Source of the DNA: Lentisphaerota bacterium
Lineage (GTDB): Bacteria; Verrucomicrobiota; Kiritimatiellia; UBA8416; JAIOPI01
Assembly (NCBI GenBank): GCA_021413965.1
Contig: JAIOPI010000015.1
Location: 124,001-188,000 of the forward strand
Reading direction: 5' to 3'
DNA length: 64,000 nucleotides
In this document: one piece after another, positions 38,818 through 49,886 of the stretch
How positions within the stretch are numbered: position 1 is the stretch's first letter
Layout: each line of letters begins with the position of its first letter
Translations under genes and position numbers: made by a program
Notes under the pieces: generated by a model
Told to the model about the DNA's origin: nothing
Databases searched by the model: none
Seen by the model: only the letters and a program-made list of their open reading frames with translations

Positions 38818-39297
38818 ATGGCAACACAAGTCTTTTTCATCTGCCTCGTGGCCGGCCTGATCCTGGTCGGGGGCGAGATCTTTGTCCCGGGGGGCGTGCT
38901 CGGCGCCATCGGCGGCCTGCTCTTGCTCGGCGCCATCGTGGACGCCTTCATCGCCTTCCCCGCCGGCGGTCCGTATATCGCCCTGCTCATCGTGCTGTTC
39001 ATTGGCCTCGCCTTCTACCTCTGGATCCGCATCTTTCCGCATACCGGCACCGGCAAGGCCATGACCGTGAGCAACGACCTCAAAACGTACAAGGCCTCCG
39101 ATGACAATCTCGACGACCTCGTGGGCAAGGAAGGCGTCGCCGTATCCCAGTTGCGCCCCGCCGGGTTCGTGATGCTGGCGGGCCGGCGCATCGACGTGAT
39201 GACGCGCGGCGAAATGATTGAGAAGGACGCACCCGTGCGCGTCGTGGCCGTGTCCGGCAACAACGTCGTCGTGGCCGCGGCCGGCCCAAAATCGTGA
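38818..39297 (+). CDS. Short NfeD-like protein
   Basis: TM helices with [18 protein letters not shown] then [52 protein letters not shown] fold. Confidence 0.88.
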   Translation: MATQVFFICLVAGLILVGGEIFVPGGVLGAIGGLLLLGAIVDAFIAFPAGGPYIALLIVLFIGLAFYLWIRIFPHTGTGKAMTVSNDLKTYKASDDNLDDLVGKEGVAVSQLRPAGFVMLAGRRIDVMTRGEMIEKDAPVRVVAVSGNNVVVAAAGPKS

Positions 39298-39322
39298 GCG
39301 AACCGAAAGAAAGGACTACACC

Positions 39323-40357
39323 ATGCAAGGCCTCATCCTGATATTCCTCGGCATCGTCGGCATCCTCATCATTGCCTTCGTGCTGATCTTCCTTAAATTC
39401 CTCGGCGTCTGGATTCGCGCCCTGATGTCCGGCGCGAAGGTCTCGCTGGGCGCATTGGTCGGCATGACGCTGCGGCGCGTGCCGTCCTCGCTCATCGTTG
39501 ACGCGCGCATCCGGCTGATCAAAGCCGGACTGAACCTCGGCACCAATGAAATCGAGGCACACTATCTTGCGGGCGGCGACGTCAGCCAGGTCGTCAACGC
39601 GTTGATCGCCGCCGACAAGGCCGGCATGCAGCTCACCTTCCAGAACGCATGCGCCATCAACCTGGCCGGCCGAGACGTGCACGCCGCCGTGCAGACCAGC
39701 GTCAATCCCAAGGTCATCGACTGCCCGGATCCGGCGAAGGGCACGACCATGCTGGACGCGGTTGCCAAGGACGGCATTCGATTGCTCGTCAAAGCACGCG
39801 TGACCGTGCGGACCAACCTGAAGCAGCTCGTCGGCGGCGCCACCGAGGAAACGATCATCGCCCGCGTGGGTCAGGGCATCGTCAGCGCCATCGGGTCCAC
39901 CATGAGCTACAAGGGCGTCCTCGAAAACCCGGATCACATCAGCCGCAAGGTGCTGGAAAGCGGTCTTGATTCACAGACGGCGTTCGAAATCGTGTCGATC
40001 GACATCGCCGACGTCTCCGTTGCCGGCGTCAGCGGCGCGCGCGAAGTGGCCAACGTGGGCGCCCTGCTCGAGACGGAGCGCGCCGAAGCGGACAAGAAGC
40101 TGCGCCAGGCGGAGGCGGAAGGGCGGCGCGCCATGGCCGTGGCGACACAGCAGGAAATGGAAGCGCGCGTGCAGGAAATGCGCGCCAAACTCGTCGAAGC
40201 GCAAGCCGAAGTGCCGCGCGCCATCGCCCAGGCCTTCCGCGATGGCAACCTTGGCATCATGGACTTCTATCGCCTGCAGAACGTCGAAGCCGACACGCGC
40301 ATGCGCAAGTCCATTTCCGGCGATGAAGAACAGTCGGGCGGCGCCGGCAAGGGCTAA
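39323..40357 (+). CDS. floA: Flotillin-like protein FloA
   Basis: [47 protein letters not shown] ... [18 protein letters not shown]. Confidence 0.95.
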   Translation: MQGLILIFLGIVGILIIAFVLIFLKFLGVWIRALMSGAKVSLGALVGMTLRRVPSSLIVDARIRLIKAGLNLGTNEIEAHYLAGGDVSQVVNALIAADKAGMQLTFQNACAINLAGRDVHAAVQTSVNPKVIDCPDPAKGTTMLDAVAKDGIRLLVKARVTVRTNLKQLVGGATEETIIARVGQGIVSAIGSTMSYKGVLENPDHISRKVLESGLDSQTAFEIVSIDIADVSVAGVSGAREVANVGALLETERAEADKKLRQAEAEGRRAMAVATQQEMEARVQEMRAKLVEAQAEVPRAIAQAFRDGNLGIMDFYRLQNVEADTRMRKSISGDEEQSGGAGKG

Positions 40358-40372
40358 GGCGGAACCGCAACG

Positions 40373-41083
40373 ATGATGCACATCGTCAAAGCTGGTGTGG
40401 ATGTCGAACTTGTGGTGTGGCTGGTGGTCGTGGGGTTCACCCTCGTCTCCCAGATCGCCCGCGCCGCACGACAGAAACCACGACAGGGGCGCCCGCCTGT
40501 GCCACGCTCGGCCGGCGGGCGTCCGATGCCGCAGAGGAACGCGACACCCATGCGCGCCGAGCCAGCACGTCCCGTGCGCGTTCCTCCACCTCCCAGCAAT
40601 GCGCAGAAAGAACTCGAAGACTTTCTGGCGACACTAGCCGGTCAGCCCCCACCAAGTCGGCGGATGCCGGAAGATGACGACGAGATCGACCATGCGTCCG
40701 AGCCCGTGTTCAGGGAAATCGCGCCGCCGCCGCCTCCCCGTCCCGTGCGCCCCGCCCCCAGGGCACCCCAACGCCGGACCACCCCCACCCCCACGGCGTC
40801 ACCCATGGTCGTCGTCAACCGTGAAACGGTGCGCGTGGATCGGCCGGAACCGGAACCCGTAGCCGAGACGATCGGCCAGATCAGGAACGTCATCGGCGGC
40901 ATTGGCGAGGATCCCTACGGCGTCGCGCAGCTGTCGGCAAAGCGAGCTCAGGAAGTGAGGGAATTACGCGATGCGCTGGCGCGCGACAGCCATGACCGGG
41001 CGGCCCTGCGCAGAGCCATCATCCTCAAGGAAATCCTCGACGCGCCACTTGCCCTCCGCCAGACCCGCCCCATCGGCGGCTGA
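40373..41083 (+). CDS. Pro-rich membrane-anchored hypothetical protein following floA
   Basis: N-terminal TM, long Pro/Arg-rich linker, conserved-looking C-terminal helix RRAIILKEILDAPLALR. Confidence 0.55.
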   Translation: MMHIVKAGVDVELVVWLVVVGFTLVSQIARAARQKPRQGRPPVPRSAGGRPMPQRNATPMRAEPARPVRVPPPPSNAQKELEDFLATLAGQPPPSRRMPEDDDEIDHASEPVFREIAPPPPPRPVRPAPRAPQRRTTPTPTASPMVVVNRETVRVDRPEPEPVAETIGQIRNVIGGIGEDPYGVAQLSAKRAQEVRELRDALARDSHDRAALRRAIILKEILDAPLALRQTRPIGG

Positions 41084-41151
41084 GGAATCGTTGCAAGCCC
41101 GCTGCTTCGGTTGCACACGCCTCCGCGGGTTCTTTCACGGACAGGCCCCGG

Positions 41152-42831
41152 CTACTGCGGCTGGGTCTTGACCGTCAGCAGCGTCTGGCGGCGATTGTTC
41201 CCGAGCGTATCGTCGTTGGCGCCCACCAGAATGACCTCCGCATTGATGACGAACGTCTGCGGGCGTCCATCGCCTGCAGCTCGTATGATCCGGTCCTGGC
41301 TGATGGTCTGCCCCACCGCAACGTTGCTTGCCGACGTCTCCTGAACGGCGCCGTCGATATCCACCCGGAGCGCGACCTCTCGCAGGGGCTCCGTGCCGCG
41401 GTTCTGCGCATAGATGAACACGCGCAGCGTTCCCGCCGGCTGTCCTTCCGTCTTCACGTACGGCGGCGACAGGACCATGTCATAACGCCCCAGGTTGTCG
41501 TGGTCCTCCGCGCGAGCCAAATCCAACACGCCGGCCCCGTATTCCTCATCCCGTCCCGGCAGCCCGGCATCGTCACTGGTATCGATCAGCAGCTGCGCCG
41601 CGGTGGTGGGCGTGAGGGTCCGATCTCGCGACAGCAGTGCCGCCAGTGCGCCACTGACGATCGGGGTCGAAGCCGATGTGCCGCTGAAGGGTACGACCTG
41701 CTCATCCGACCAGGCCGCATCCACGGCATAGCCTGGCGCCGCAATGTCCACGGCCTGCCCGCGATTGGAGAAGTAGAGATGTTTGCGGTCCGCATCAACC
41801 GCGCCCACCCCCAGTACGCCGGCATACGCGGCAGGATAGGACACCGCGTTGAGGGCATCGTTGCCTGCCGCCGCCACAATCATCACATCATTGGCCAACG
41901 CGTGTTGAACGGCCTGCTCCAGCACGGGCCCGCCTCCCTGCCCGCCCAGGCTCACGTTGATAATGTCGGCCCCCATCGTCACCGCGTCGACAATCGCCTG
42001 CGCCAGTGTAAAGGAGTCCCCCAGCCCATCGCCGGAAAGAACGGGGATGCTGAGAATGCGTGCATCCGGCGCGACGCCCTTCACGCCGGCACCGTCCCCC
42101 GCGATCAGCGAGGCCACGGCGGTGCCGTGCGCCCCCATGGCCCCGCGCGGATCAACGCCATAGTTATCCACGCGCAACAGGCGCCCCTCTTGCAGCGCCG
42201 GATGATGTCCCACCGCCGTGTCGATGACGGCAATGGTCACGCCACGTCCCGCATCGGCTTGATGTTCATCCATGCCCAACCACTCCAGCAACCGGTCACC
42301 CAGCGCGGCGTAGGACTCCTGTGGCTGTTGCTTGACGAGCAGTGGATCATCAGGCGGACGCACATAGTAGTTTCGCCCCTGGTCCACCGGCGTGGGCCCC
42401 TCCGCGAGCAGCCGCTTCAGCAGCGCGGGGTCGCGCGCACGAAGACGAACGGCATTTCCAAGGTTCATCTCGCCCAGGACTTCCAGCCCAAGCGACCGCG
42501 CCAGATTCACGAAGGCCTGACGGTCCGCCGCACTGAAGAACCGGAAAATGAACTCGTCGGGAATGGCCCCGGCAGGCAGGGCCTCCACCGGAACGTTCAC
42601 CTGCGAAACGGCCGGCGCGGGAACTTCCGCCGCCACCACCTCTGGCGCGGACTGGACCGCCAGCGGTTCCGCAGGCGGCAGGGCCGGCCCGGATGCGGCG
42701 ACAGAGGGCAGGTGCGCGGGCTCGGGCGCGTCCATGGTTGGCGTATGCAGTCGCACAAAGGCGTACCAGACGACCGCCACGACAGCCGCAAACACAGAGA
42801 CGATAACCGCTGAATCGCTCGACCCACGCAT
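41152..42831 (-). CDS. S8 family (subtilisin-like) serine peptidase with C-terminal CARDB-like domain
   Basis: IAVIDTAVG (D), GAHGTAVASLIAG (H), FSGTSASTPIVSGALAAL (S). Confidence 0.9.
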   Translation of the reverse strand: MRGSSDSAVIVSVFAAVVAVVWYAFVRLHTPTMDAPEPAHLPSVAASGPALPPAEPLAVQSAPEVVAAEVPAPAVSQVNVPVEALPAGAIPDEFIFRFFSAADRQAFVNLARSLGLEVLGEMNLGNAVRLRARDPALLKRLLAEGPTPVDQGRNYYVRPPDDPLLVKQQPQESYAALGDRLLEWLGMDEHQADAGRGVTIAVIDTAVGHHPALQEGRLLRVDNYGVDPRGAMGAHGTAVASLIAGDGAGVKGVAPDARILSIPVLSGDGLGDSFTLAQAIVDAVTMGADIINVSLGGQGGGPVLEQAVQHALANDVMIVAAAGNDALNAVSYPAAYAGVLGVGAVDADRKHLYFSNRGQAVDIAAPGYAVDAAWSDEQVVPFSGTSASTPIVSGALAALLSRDRTLTPTTAAQLLIDTSDDAGLPGRDEEYGAGVLDLARAEDHDNLGRYDMVLSPPYVKTEGQPAGTLRVFIYAQNRGTEPLREVALRVDIDGAVQETSASNVAVGQTISQDRIIRAAGDGRPQTFVINAEVILVGANDDTLGNNRRQTLLTVKTQPQ

Positions 42832-43000
42832 GCGGTCAGTTTAGGGAAAATGGCCTGCCAAAGCCAGCGCAACCGGGAATCCCCAAACGGTACCGCAAGG
42901 TCTGAATCCGACAGGCTGATGCTCGACAGCAGCCAACGCAGAATGGGCACTCCTGCCCGCGGAGGTCAGGCCAGATAGCCTGACCAAACGAGGGACAGGC

Positions 43001-43756
43001 CTAGAAGGCCACGTCGTGCCGGATGAAGGCGGCCGGGATCCGGAAACGCCGCTTAACCATCGCACCCACGGCTCGTACACCAAAGACTTCGGTGGCATAG
43101 TGTCCGGCGAAAATGGCATGAATGCCCAGTTCCTGCGCCAGGGCGTGCGCCATCAGCTTGGGCTCCCCACTGAGAAAAACATCAGCCCCCGCGGCGGCAG
43201 CCTCTTCCACCAGTTCTGCCGCGCCGCCGGAAACGACCGCGATTCGGCGCACCATCGGTTTCCCGAAGTCCATGCTCCGAACCTCGGCCCCAATCCTTTT
43301 TGCCACCAGGTCCTTGAAGGCCGCGTAGCGCATCGCCGACGGGAGCCGACCTTCCAGGCCGATGAACGCTCCATGATACCGGCCGAACGGCTTGCCGTGC
43401 ATCAGTCCCAATGCCCGGCCGATCTGCGCGTTATTCCCAAGCGTGCGGTGCGCGTCCAAGGGCAGGTGGCAGGCGTAGAGCGCCACATTGTGTCGCATGA
43501 GAAAGTCGATGCGGCGATAATTCAGATGCGTGATGCGCTTCAGGGAATCGCCCCAGCTCAGTCCGTGGTGACAAATCAGAAAGTTGGCTCCCGCGCGCAC
43601 CGCATCCTCGAAAAAGGCTTGCGACGCATCCACCCCGCAGGCGATCCGCGTGACATCTCCGCGATTCTCCACCTGGAGCCCGTTGTGCGAGTCATCGTGA
43701 AAATCCGCCACCTTGAGCGTGCGATCGAGAAAACGGGCAAGTTGTGGCGCGTCCAT
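43001..43756 (-). CDS. Nif3-like dinuclear metal centre hexameric protein
   Basis: DFHDDSHNGLQVENRGDVTRIACGVDASQAFFEDAVRAGANFLICHHGLSWG ... YACHLPLDAH. Confidence 0.92.
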   Translation of the reverse strand: MDAPQLARFLDRTLKVADFHDDSHNGLQVENRGDVTRIACGVDASQAFFEDAVRAGANFLICHHGLSWGDSLKRITHLNYRRIDFLMRHNVALYACHLPLDAHRTLGNNAQIGRALGLMHGKPFGRYHGAFIGLEGRLPSAMRYAAFKDLVAKRIGAEVRSMDFGKPMVRRIAVVSGGAAELVEEAAAAGADVFLSGEPKLMAHALAQELGIHAIFAGHYATEVFGVRAVGAMVKRRFRIPAAFIRHDVAF

Positions 43757-43890
43757 GGGACTCCTCGTTCGTGGTCTATCGGGGCTGGCGGCAGCATAGC
43801 CGACGAAGCAGCCTCCTGTGAAGGTCGAAAGCGGTGAGGGGACGCGCCTCCAGCGTTGAAAACGGCCCGCAGCTTGGTAGCATCCTGCCT

Positions 43891-45555
43891 ATGCAAACCC
43901 TCGTGCTGACCCTGCAAGATGGAACGCGCCTCAAGCGCCCGGCGGGCACGCAGGTCGGAACGCTGCCCGGCGTGGCCGACGGCGCCGATGGCCTCCCCTT
44001 TATCGCGGCGATGGTCAACCATGACGTGGCGTCCCTCTCCTACCCGCTCGCCACCAATGCCTCCATTCGCTTCCTGACGCTGGCGGATGCCCACGGCTGG
44101 CGCGTGTACCGCCGCTCGCTGTCGTTCCTCACGGCCAAGGCCTTGCGCGAGGTCTTCCCCGAGGCCGCGTTCACCCTCCAACACTCGCTGGGGATGGGCC
44201 TTTTCTGGAGTTTCCGCGCCAACGCGCACGATGGCATCACGCAGGACGAACTCAACCGGGTCGGGGACCACATGCGAAACCTCGTCCAACGCGATCTGCC
44301 GATTGAACGCCAGAAGGTGTCCTACGAGGACGCGGTGCGCCAATTCGAGGCCGCCGGCGAAGAGGACAAACTCAAACTGCTAAAGTACCGCAATCCGCCG
44401 CACGTCGTCCTTTACGAGTGCGACGGATTTACCGATCTCGCCCACGGCCCTCTCTCGCCGCGCACCGGCGTGTTGAAGCAGTTCGACCTGGTTGCCCACG
44501 ATCGTGGCTTCGTGCTCAACCTGCCCGACCGCGAAACACCCCACGTCATCACGCCCTTCGAAGATCACCCGCACCTCTTTCACATCTACCAGGAACACAA
44601 GGAATGGGGGCGCATTCTCGGAGTCAGCACCGTCGGGCGGCTCAATGAGATCATTGCCACCGATGAGATGGAGAACTTCATGCGCACGGCCGAGGCGCTG
44701 CACGAGCAGAAGATGGGGCGCATCGCCGACCAGATCGCCTCACGACGCGACCAGATCAAGCTCGTCCTGATTGCCGGCCCTTCATCGGCCGGCAAGACCA
44801 CGTTCGCCAAGCGCCTCACCACGCACCTCACCGTGCATGGCCTGCGACCGATCACGCTCGGCACCGACGACTACTTTGTCGGACATGACCGCAACCCCGT
44901 GGACGAGAACGGCCAGCCCGATTTTGAACACTTGGAAGCCGTGGACGTCGGACTCTTCAACGAACACCTGTCGAAGCTCTGCGAAGGCGTTGAAGTCGAC
45001 ACCCCGACGTTCAACTTCACGACCAAGCAACCGGAGTACCGGGGCCGGAAATTGCGCCTCGCGCCGGATCAGATTCTGATCGTGGAGGGCATCCATGGCC
45101 TGAATCCACGACTGACGGCGATGGTCCCCCCGGAGCGTAAGTTCAAGATCTACGTCAGTGCATTGACACAGCTCAACGTGGACAGCCACAACCGCATCTC
45201 AACCACCGACAACCGGCTCATGCGTCGGATGGTGCGCGACCATCGCTATCGGGGCCACACGGCGTTGGAGACGCTGCGCATCTGGACATCGGTTCGACGG
45301 GGCGAGAAACGCTGGATATTCCCGTTCCAGCATGAGGCCAATGCCACCTTCAACTCGGCGCTCGACTATGAATTGGCCGTCCTGAAGCCCAAGGTTGAGC
45401 CGCTGCTGATGCAGATTAAGCCGATGGATCCTGAATATGCCGAGGCCCGGCGACTCTCCGAATTTCTGCTGAATTTCTTGGCGGCCGACGATCGCGCGGT
45501 GCCGCGCACCTCGATTCTGCGCGAGTACATTGGTGGCAGTGCCTTCAAGTACTAG
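43891..45555 (+). CDS. Nucleoside (uridine-type) kinase with N-terminal TGS/ThrRS-like region
   Basis: VLIAGPSSAGKTTFAKRLTTHL, LGTDDYFVGHDRNPVDENGQPDFEHLEAVD, IVEGIHGLNP. Confidence 0.92.
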   Translation: MQTLVLTLQDGTRLKRPAGTQVGTLPGVADGADGLPFIAAMVNHDVASLSYPLATNASIRFLTLADAHGWRVYRRSLSFLTAKALREVFPEAAFTLQHSLGMGLFWSFRANAHDGITQDELNRVGDHMRNLVQRDLPIERQKVSYEDAVRQFEAAGEEDKLKLLKYRNPPHVVLYECDGFTDLAHGPLSPRTGVLKQFDLVAHDRGFVLNLPDRETPHVITPFEDHPHLFHIYQEHKEWGRILGVSTVGRLNEIIATDEMENFMRTAEALHEQKMGRIADQIASRRDQIKLVLIAGPSSAGKTTFAKRLTTHLTVHGLRPITLGTDDYFVGHDRNPVDENGQPDFEHLEAVDVGLFNEHLSKLCEGVEVDTPTFNFTTKQPEYRGRKLRLAPDQILIVEGIHGLNPRLTAMVPPERKFKIYVSALTQLNVDSHNRISTTDNRLMRRMVRDHRYRGHTALETLRIWTSVRRGEKRWIFPFQHEANATFNSALDYELAVLKPKVEPLLMQIKPMDPEYAEARRLSEFLLNFLAADDRAVPRTSILREYIGGSAFKY

Positions 45556-45667
45556 TGCGCTGGGCCAGGCATCTCGCCGGGCGCAGCGATGCCGGTACAG
45601 GACCCACTTCAGAGGCGCTGGTCGACTCCCCGCCCAGGTGATTGCTATATCTATCACCCCGGTAGTG

Positions 45668-45696
45668 TTGACATGCGCCCCCCATTCTCCTAATAA
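45668..45696 (+). promoter_or_regulatory. Candidate sigma70-type promoter for fhs
   Basis: TTGACA-N17-TAATAA about 30 nt before the fhs ATG; -10 only partially matches consensus. Confidence 0.4.
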
Positions 45697-45726
45697 CAAC
45701 ACTTCTAACTTCATCAGGGGGACGGC

Positions 45727-47490
45727 ATGCAATTGGATCCGAGAGTTCTGAAGGATTGGCAGATCGCCGAGGCCGCCGAAGCACACATGAAACCCATCGC
45801 GCAAGTCGCGCGCGAGATGGGTCTGCATGACGACGAATTCATTCCCTACGGCCGCAACCTGGGACGCATCGACTACCTGAAGACCCTGTCGCGCGTTGAG
45901 AAGGCGCCGCAGGGCAAGTACATCGATGTCACCGCCATCACCCCCACCCCGCTCGGCGAAGGCAAGACCACCACGACGCTCGGTCTCGTGCAGGGCCTCG
46001 GCAAACTGGGCAAGCGCGTGGTGGGCGCGATCCGCCAACCCAGCGCCGGGCCAACCTTCAACATCAAAGGCTCAGCTGCCGGCGGCGGTCTCGCACAGTG
46101 CATCCCGATGACGCCCTTCTCGATCCGCCTCACCGGGGACATTGACTCCATCACCAATGCCCACAACCTCTGCATGGTGGCCCTGACCGCGCGCATCCAG
46201 CACGAACATAACTACGACGACGCCCGCCTCGCCAAGCTTGGCCTCAAACGCCTCGACATTGACCCGAACCGCCTTGAAATCAAGTGGGCCATCGATTTCT
46301 GCGCCCAGGCCCTGCGCAAGATCACGATCGGTCAGGGCGATAAGATGGACGGCTTCGAGATGGAATCCGGCTTCCAGATTTCCGTCTCCAGCGAGTTGAT
46401 GGCCATCCTGGCCGTGGCCCGCGACCTCAAGGACATGCGCGAGCGCATCGGCCGCATGGTGGTGGCCCAAAGCCGGTCCGGGCGCGATATTACGACGGCC
46501 GACCTGCAGGTCGATGGCGCCATGGCCGCCTGGATGGTGGACACCATCAACCCCAATCTCGTGCAAACCATCGAGGGCCAGCCCGTGCTCGTGCATGCCG
46601 GCCCCTTCGCCAACATCGCCATTGGTCAGAACTCCATCATTGCGGACCGCATCGGCACCCGCCTCAGCGAGTACCTAGTCACGGAAAGCGGGTTCGCCGC
46701 GGACATCGGGTTCGAGAAATTCTGGAATCTCAAGTGCCGCTTCTCCGGTCTCGTGCCGAGCGCCGTGGTGATCGTCGCCACGGTGCGCGCCTTGAAGATG
46801 CACGGCGGCGGCCCCGCCGTGAAGCCCGGCGCCCCGCTCGACGAGGCCTACACCAAGGAACACATCGGGCTGGTGGAAAAGGGCTGCGAAAATCTCATCG
46901 CGCACATTGAAACCGTCAAGAAGAGCGGTGTCCGCCCGGTGGTCTGCATCAACAAGTTCTACACCGATACGCCGTCCGAGGTGGCGCGGATCAAGCAGAT
47001 CGCCGAAGCCCACGGCGCGTATTGCGCCCAGTCGGATCACTGGCTCAAGGGCGGGGAAGGCGCAATCGAACTCGCCGAGGCCGTCATGACCGCCGCCGCC
47101 GAGAAGAACGACTTCCATTTCCTCTACGACCTCAAGACACCCCTCCGCGAACGCATCGAGCGTATCGCGAAGGAAGTCTACGGCGCAGACGGCGTGACCT
47201 ACACCGACGTGGCGCTGGCAAAGGCCAAGCGCTATGAGGCGGACCCGGAAGCCGCCAAACTCGGCACGTGCATGGTGAAGACCCACCTCAGTCTCTCGCA
47301 TGATCCCAGCCTCAAGGGCCGGCCCCGCGGCTGGATGCTCCCCATCCGCGATATTCTCGCATACAAGGGCGCCGGGTTCATCGTGCCGGTCGCGGGCGAC
47401 ATCAAGCTCATGCCGGGCACGGGCTCGAACCCGGCCTTCCGAAATATCGATGTCGATGTCAACACCGGTCGCGTGACGGGGATGTTCTGA
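45727..47490 (+). CDS. fhs: Formate--tetrahydrofolate ligase
   Basis: [82 protein letters not shown]. Confidence 0.97.
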   Translation: MQLDPRVLKDWQIAEAAEAHMKPIAQVAREMGLHDDEFIPYGRNLGRIDYLKTLSRVEKAPQGKYIDVTAITPTPLGEGKTTTTLGLVQGLGKLGKRVVGAIRQPSAGPTFNIKGSAAGGGLAQCIPMTPFSIRLTGDIDSITNAHNLCMVALTARIQHEHNYDDARLAKLGLKRLDIDPNRLEIKWAIDFCAQALRKITIGQGDKMDGFEMESGFQISVSSELMAILAVARDLKDMRERIGRMVVAQSRSGRDITTADLQVDGAMAAWMVDTINPNLVQTIEGQPVLVHAGPFANIAIGQNSIIADRIGTRLSEYLVTESGFAADIGFEKFWNLKCRFSGLVPSAVVIVATVRALKMHGGGPAVKPGAPLDEAYTKEHIGLVEKGCENLIAHIETVKKSGVRPVVCINKFYTDTPSEVARIKQIAEAHGAYCAQSDHWLKGGEGAIELAEAVMTAAAEKNDFHFLYDLKTPLRERIERIAKEVYGADGVTYTDVALAKAKRYEADPEAAKLGTCMVKTHLSLSHDPSLKGRPRGWMLPIRDILAYKGAGFIVPVAGDIKLMPGTGSNPAFRNIDVDVNTGRVTGMF

Positions 47491-48386
47491 TGACAGCCAA
47501 AATCCTCGACGGCAAATTGATGGCCGCGCAGATGCGAGAGGAACTGCGAGTGGAGGCCGCCCGCCTGGCCGCTGCCGGCATGCGCCCCGGCTTGGGCGTC
47601 ATCCTCGTGGGCGACAACCCCGCCTCACGGTCCTACGTGACCGCGAAGGAACAGGCCTGCAAGGACATCGGCCTTTACTCGGACGACAACCATCTGCCAG
47701 CCAGCACCAGCGAGGCGGATGTGCTTGCCCTGATTCGCCGCATGAATGCGGATCCGAAAATTCACGGGATCCTGGTTCAGTTGCCCTTGCCCAAACATAT
47801 TGACGAAAGCCGCGCCCTGCTGGCGATCGACCCCGAAAAGGACGTCGATGGCTTTCACCCCGTCAACGTGGGGCGCATGGTCATTGGCGAGAAGGCCTTT
47901 CTGCCCTGTACACCGCACGGCGTGGTCCAGATGCTGGCCCGTAGTGGCGTCCAGACCTCTGGCCGTCACGTCGTAGTTGTCGGACGGAGCAACATCGTTG
48001 GCAAGCCCGTCGCCAATTTGCTGCTGCAGAAGAAGCCAAACGCGAATGCCACGGTCACCATCTGCCACACTGGCACACCCGATATGGGAATGTTCACACG
48101 CCAGGCGGACATCCTGATTGTCGCGGCAGGTCGGCCGAATACCGTAACGGCCGATATGGTCAAGGACGGCGCCGTCGTCATCGACGTAGGCGTCAATCGT
48201 ATTGAAGACGTGACGAAAAAAGCCGGGTTCCGCCTCGTCGGCGACGTGGATTATGAAGGCGTGAAGGAAAAGGCCTCACTGATCACACCCGTGCCCGGCG
48301 GCGTCGGCCCGATGACGATCACGATGCTGCTCTTCAATACCGTGGAGTCCGCCCGGGACGCATTGGCACGAGCACAGAAGGCCTGA
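47490..48386 (+). CDS. folD: Methylenetetrahydrofolate dehydrogenase/cyclohydrolase
   Basis: GMRPGLGVILVGDNPASRSYVTAKEQACKDIG, GILVQLPLPKH, VVVGRSNIVGKPVANLLL, TPVPGGVGPMTI. Confidence 0.97.
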   Translation: MTAKILDGKLMAAQMREELRVEAARLAAAGMRPGLGVILVGDNPASRSYVTAKEQACKDIGLYSDDNHLPASTSEADVLALIRRMNADPKIHGILVQLPLPKHIDESRALLAIDPEKDVDGFHPVNVGRMVIGEKAFLPCTPHGVVQMLARSGVQTSGRHVVVVGRSNIVGKPVANLLLQKKPNANATVTICHTGTPDMGMFTRQADILIVAAGRPNTVTADMVKDGAVVIDVGVNRIEDVTKKAGFRLVGDVDYEGVKEKASLITPVPGGVGPMTITMLLFNTVESARDALARAQKA

Positions 48387-48728
48387 CCCCCGGCTGAGGC
48401 TGCACCGCTGCCCCGCCGACGTCTCGGGTTGGCCTGACACGTTCACACATGTGCCGTCCACGTCGTTGTGCGTGATGACGACGCGCGATCAGGGATCGAG
48501 ACGCTCTTTGAGCAAGGCGTCCACAATACCGCCCACTGAACGTTCGCTTATGTACGCGGTATTCCAGCCTGACTCGACATCGCCCCCCGCCCAATGGCGG
48601 TCGCCATTGGCGACTTACCAGATCTGGCGCCCGGCATCCGTCCTGGACGTTGGAACGAAAAGTGCTTCTTGAAATGCAGGAGACTGTGATAGATACAGTC
48701 AGACGACAGCACTGGAGGAAAATCCGCC

Positions 48729-49364
48729 ATGCAATGGTACTACGCCAAGGGTGGCGATCAGGTGGGTCCACTTGAGGATCACGCCTTTCATGAACTCGTG
48801 CGAAGCGGGCAGATAACCGCTGATACGCCGGTCTGGCGGGAGGGCATGCCCAACTGGATTCCCTACGGTCAGGTCAGCGGCCGGCGAACCCCAACCGAAC
48901 CCAAGAAGAAGTTGGTTCTGGCCCGCGATGCCGAGACTCCAGAAGTCGCACCCGCCGAAGGGGCGAACGCCGCTCCCGCTGATGGCCGGAATGGTGCAGC
49001 CGCCGAACAGCCCGGTTCCACAGTCGCCGGAACGTTCATCGAGCCACTCTATCGGGGCAAACGCTGGATTCGCTTCGTCGGCATCCTTTCGATCGTGGGT
49101 GGCGCCCTCTACGCACTTTCAATCGTTGGCATCATCGTCGCCTGGCTCCCCATCTGGATGGGGCTGCTCCTTAACGCAGCGGCTAAGAACATTGAACAGG
49201 CCTACGAGAGCGGCGACGAAATCGCGGTGGTAACCGCCATGGAGAAGCTGCGCCTGTACTTCAAGATCATGGGTGTGCTCGCCCTTGTCGGTCTGGTATT
49301 CGGAGCGGGTGGCATTCTGCTGGCGATCTTGATGCCTGCACTCATCGGGGCGCGTCATTTCTGA
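48729..49364 (+). CDS. GYF_2 (DUF4339) domain membrane protein
   Basis: MQWYYAKGGDQVGPLEDHAFHELVRSGQITADTPVWREGMPNWIP plus two TM helices. Confidence 0.85.
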   Translation: MQWYYAKGGDQVGPLEDHAFHELVRSGQITADTPVWREGMPNWIPYGQVSGRRTPTEPKKKLVLARDAETPEVAPAEGANAAPADGRNGAAAEQPGSTVAGTFIEPLYRGKRWIRFVGILSIVGGALYALSIVGIIVAWLPIWMGLLLNAAAKNIEQAYESGDEIAVVTAMEKLRLYFKIMGVLALVGLVFGAGGILLAILMPALIGARHF

Positions 49365-49550
49365 TTCTCGAGAGCCTCACAGAGCCACGGGTTAGCGTCC
49401 CCCCCCGTGAGCAAGGCGGGCCGACGGCGACCTGATGTACCCGCGCTGGGCGCCGGCGAGCTGGGCGTGACGACCGATTGATGCTATACACTTGACCCTC
49501 CGAGCGACGCGAACCTACTATGCGCTGACGCTGAGAGGAAACCGTCATCC

Positions 49551-49874
49551 ATGCCTGACATTGCATTCAATTGTCCCAAGTGCGACCAGGAACTTGAAGC
49601 CCCCGTAGACTTCGCCGGCCAAGAGGTTGTTTGCCCGGGGTGCGGAGCCGAAATCACAGTGCCAGATTCCGTCGTCGCACCCGACAAAGAGGTCGATGAA
49701 GATCTCGACGCAGAGGAGTTGGACGAAGACGAGGCGGACGGTCAGGACAAGGCCGAGGATGGCGTTTGTCCCGAGTGCGGCGCAGAGATGGACCCGGATT
49801 CCGTGCTTTGCCTCGGATGTGGCTACCATGCCCGACTGGGGCGTAAGATTCAGACCGACTTCGACAATTCCTGA
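49551..49874 (+). CDS. Tandem zinc-ribbon protein with acidic linker
   Basis: FNCPKCDQELEAPVDFAGQEVVCPGCGAEITVP and CPECGAEMDPDSVLCLGCGYHARLG. Confidence 0.75.
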   Translation: MPDIAFNCPKCDQELEAPVDFAGQEVVCPGCGAEITVPDSVVAPDKEVDEDLDAEELDEDEADGQDKAEDGVCPECGAEMDPDSVLCLGCGYHARLGRKIQTDFDNS

Positions 49875-49886
49875 AGGCCGGGCGCC

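Noticed and set aside
41500-42813. 437-aa plus-strand ORF
   Set aside because: Antisense of the S8 peptidase with intact catalytic triad.
45556-45726. Possible folate/ZTP riboswitch in the fhs leader
   Set aside because: I could not match the conserved ZTP (pfl) or THF riboswitch core motifs by eye; only a possible promoter is supported. A covariance-model search would settle it.
48387-48728. Possible gene remnant on the minus strand (…YISERSVGGIVDALLKERLDP)
   Set aside because: Short, no start or family recognised; insufficient support to call a pseudogene.
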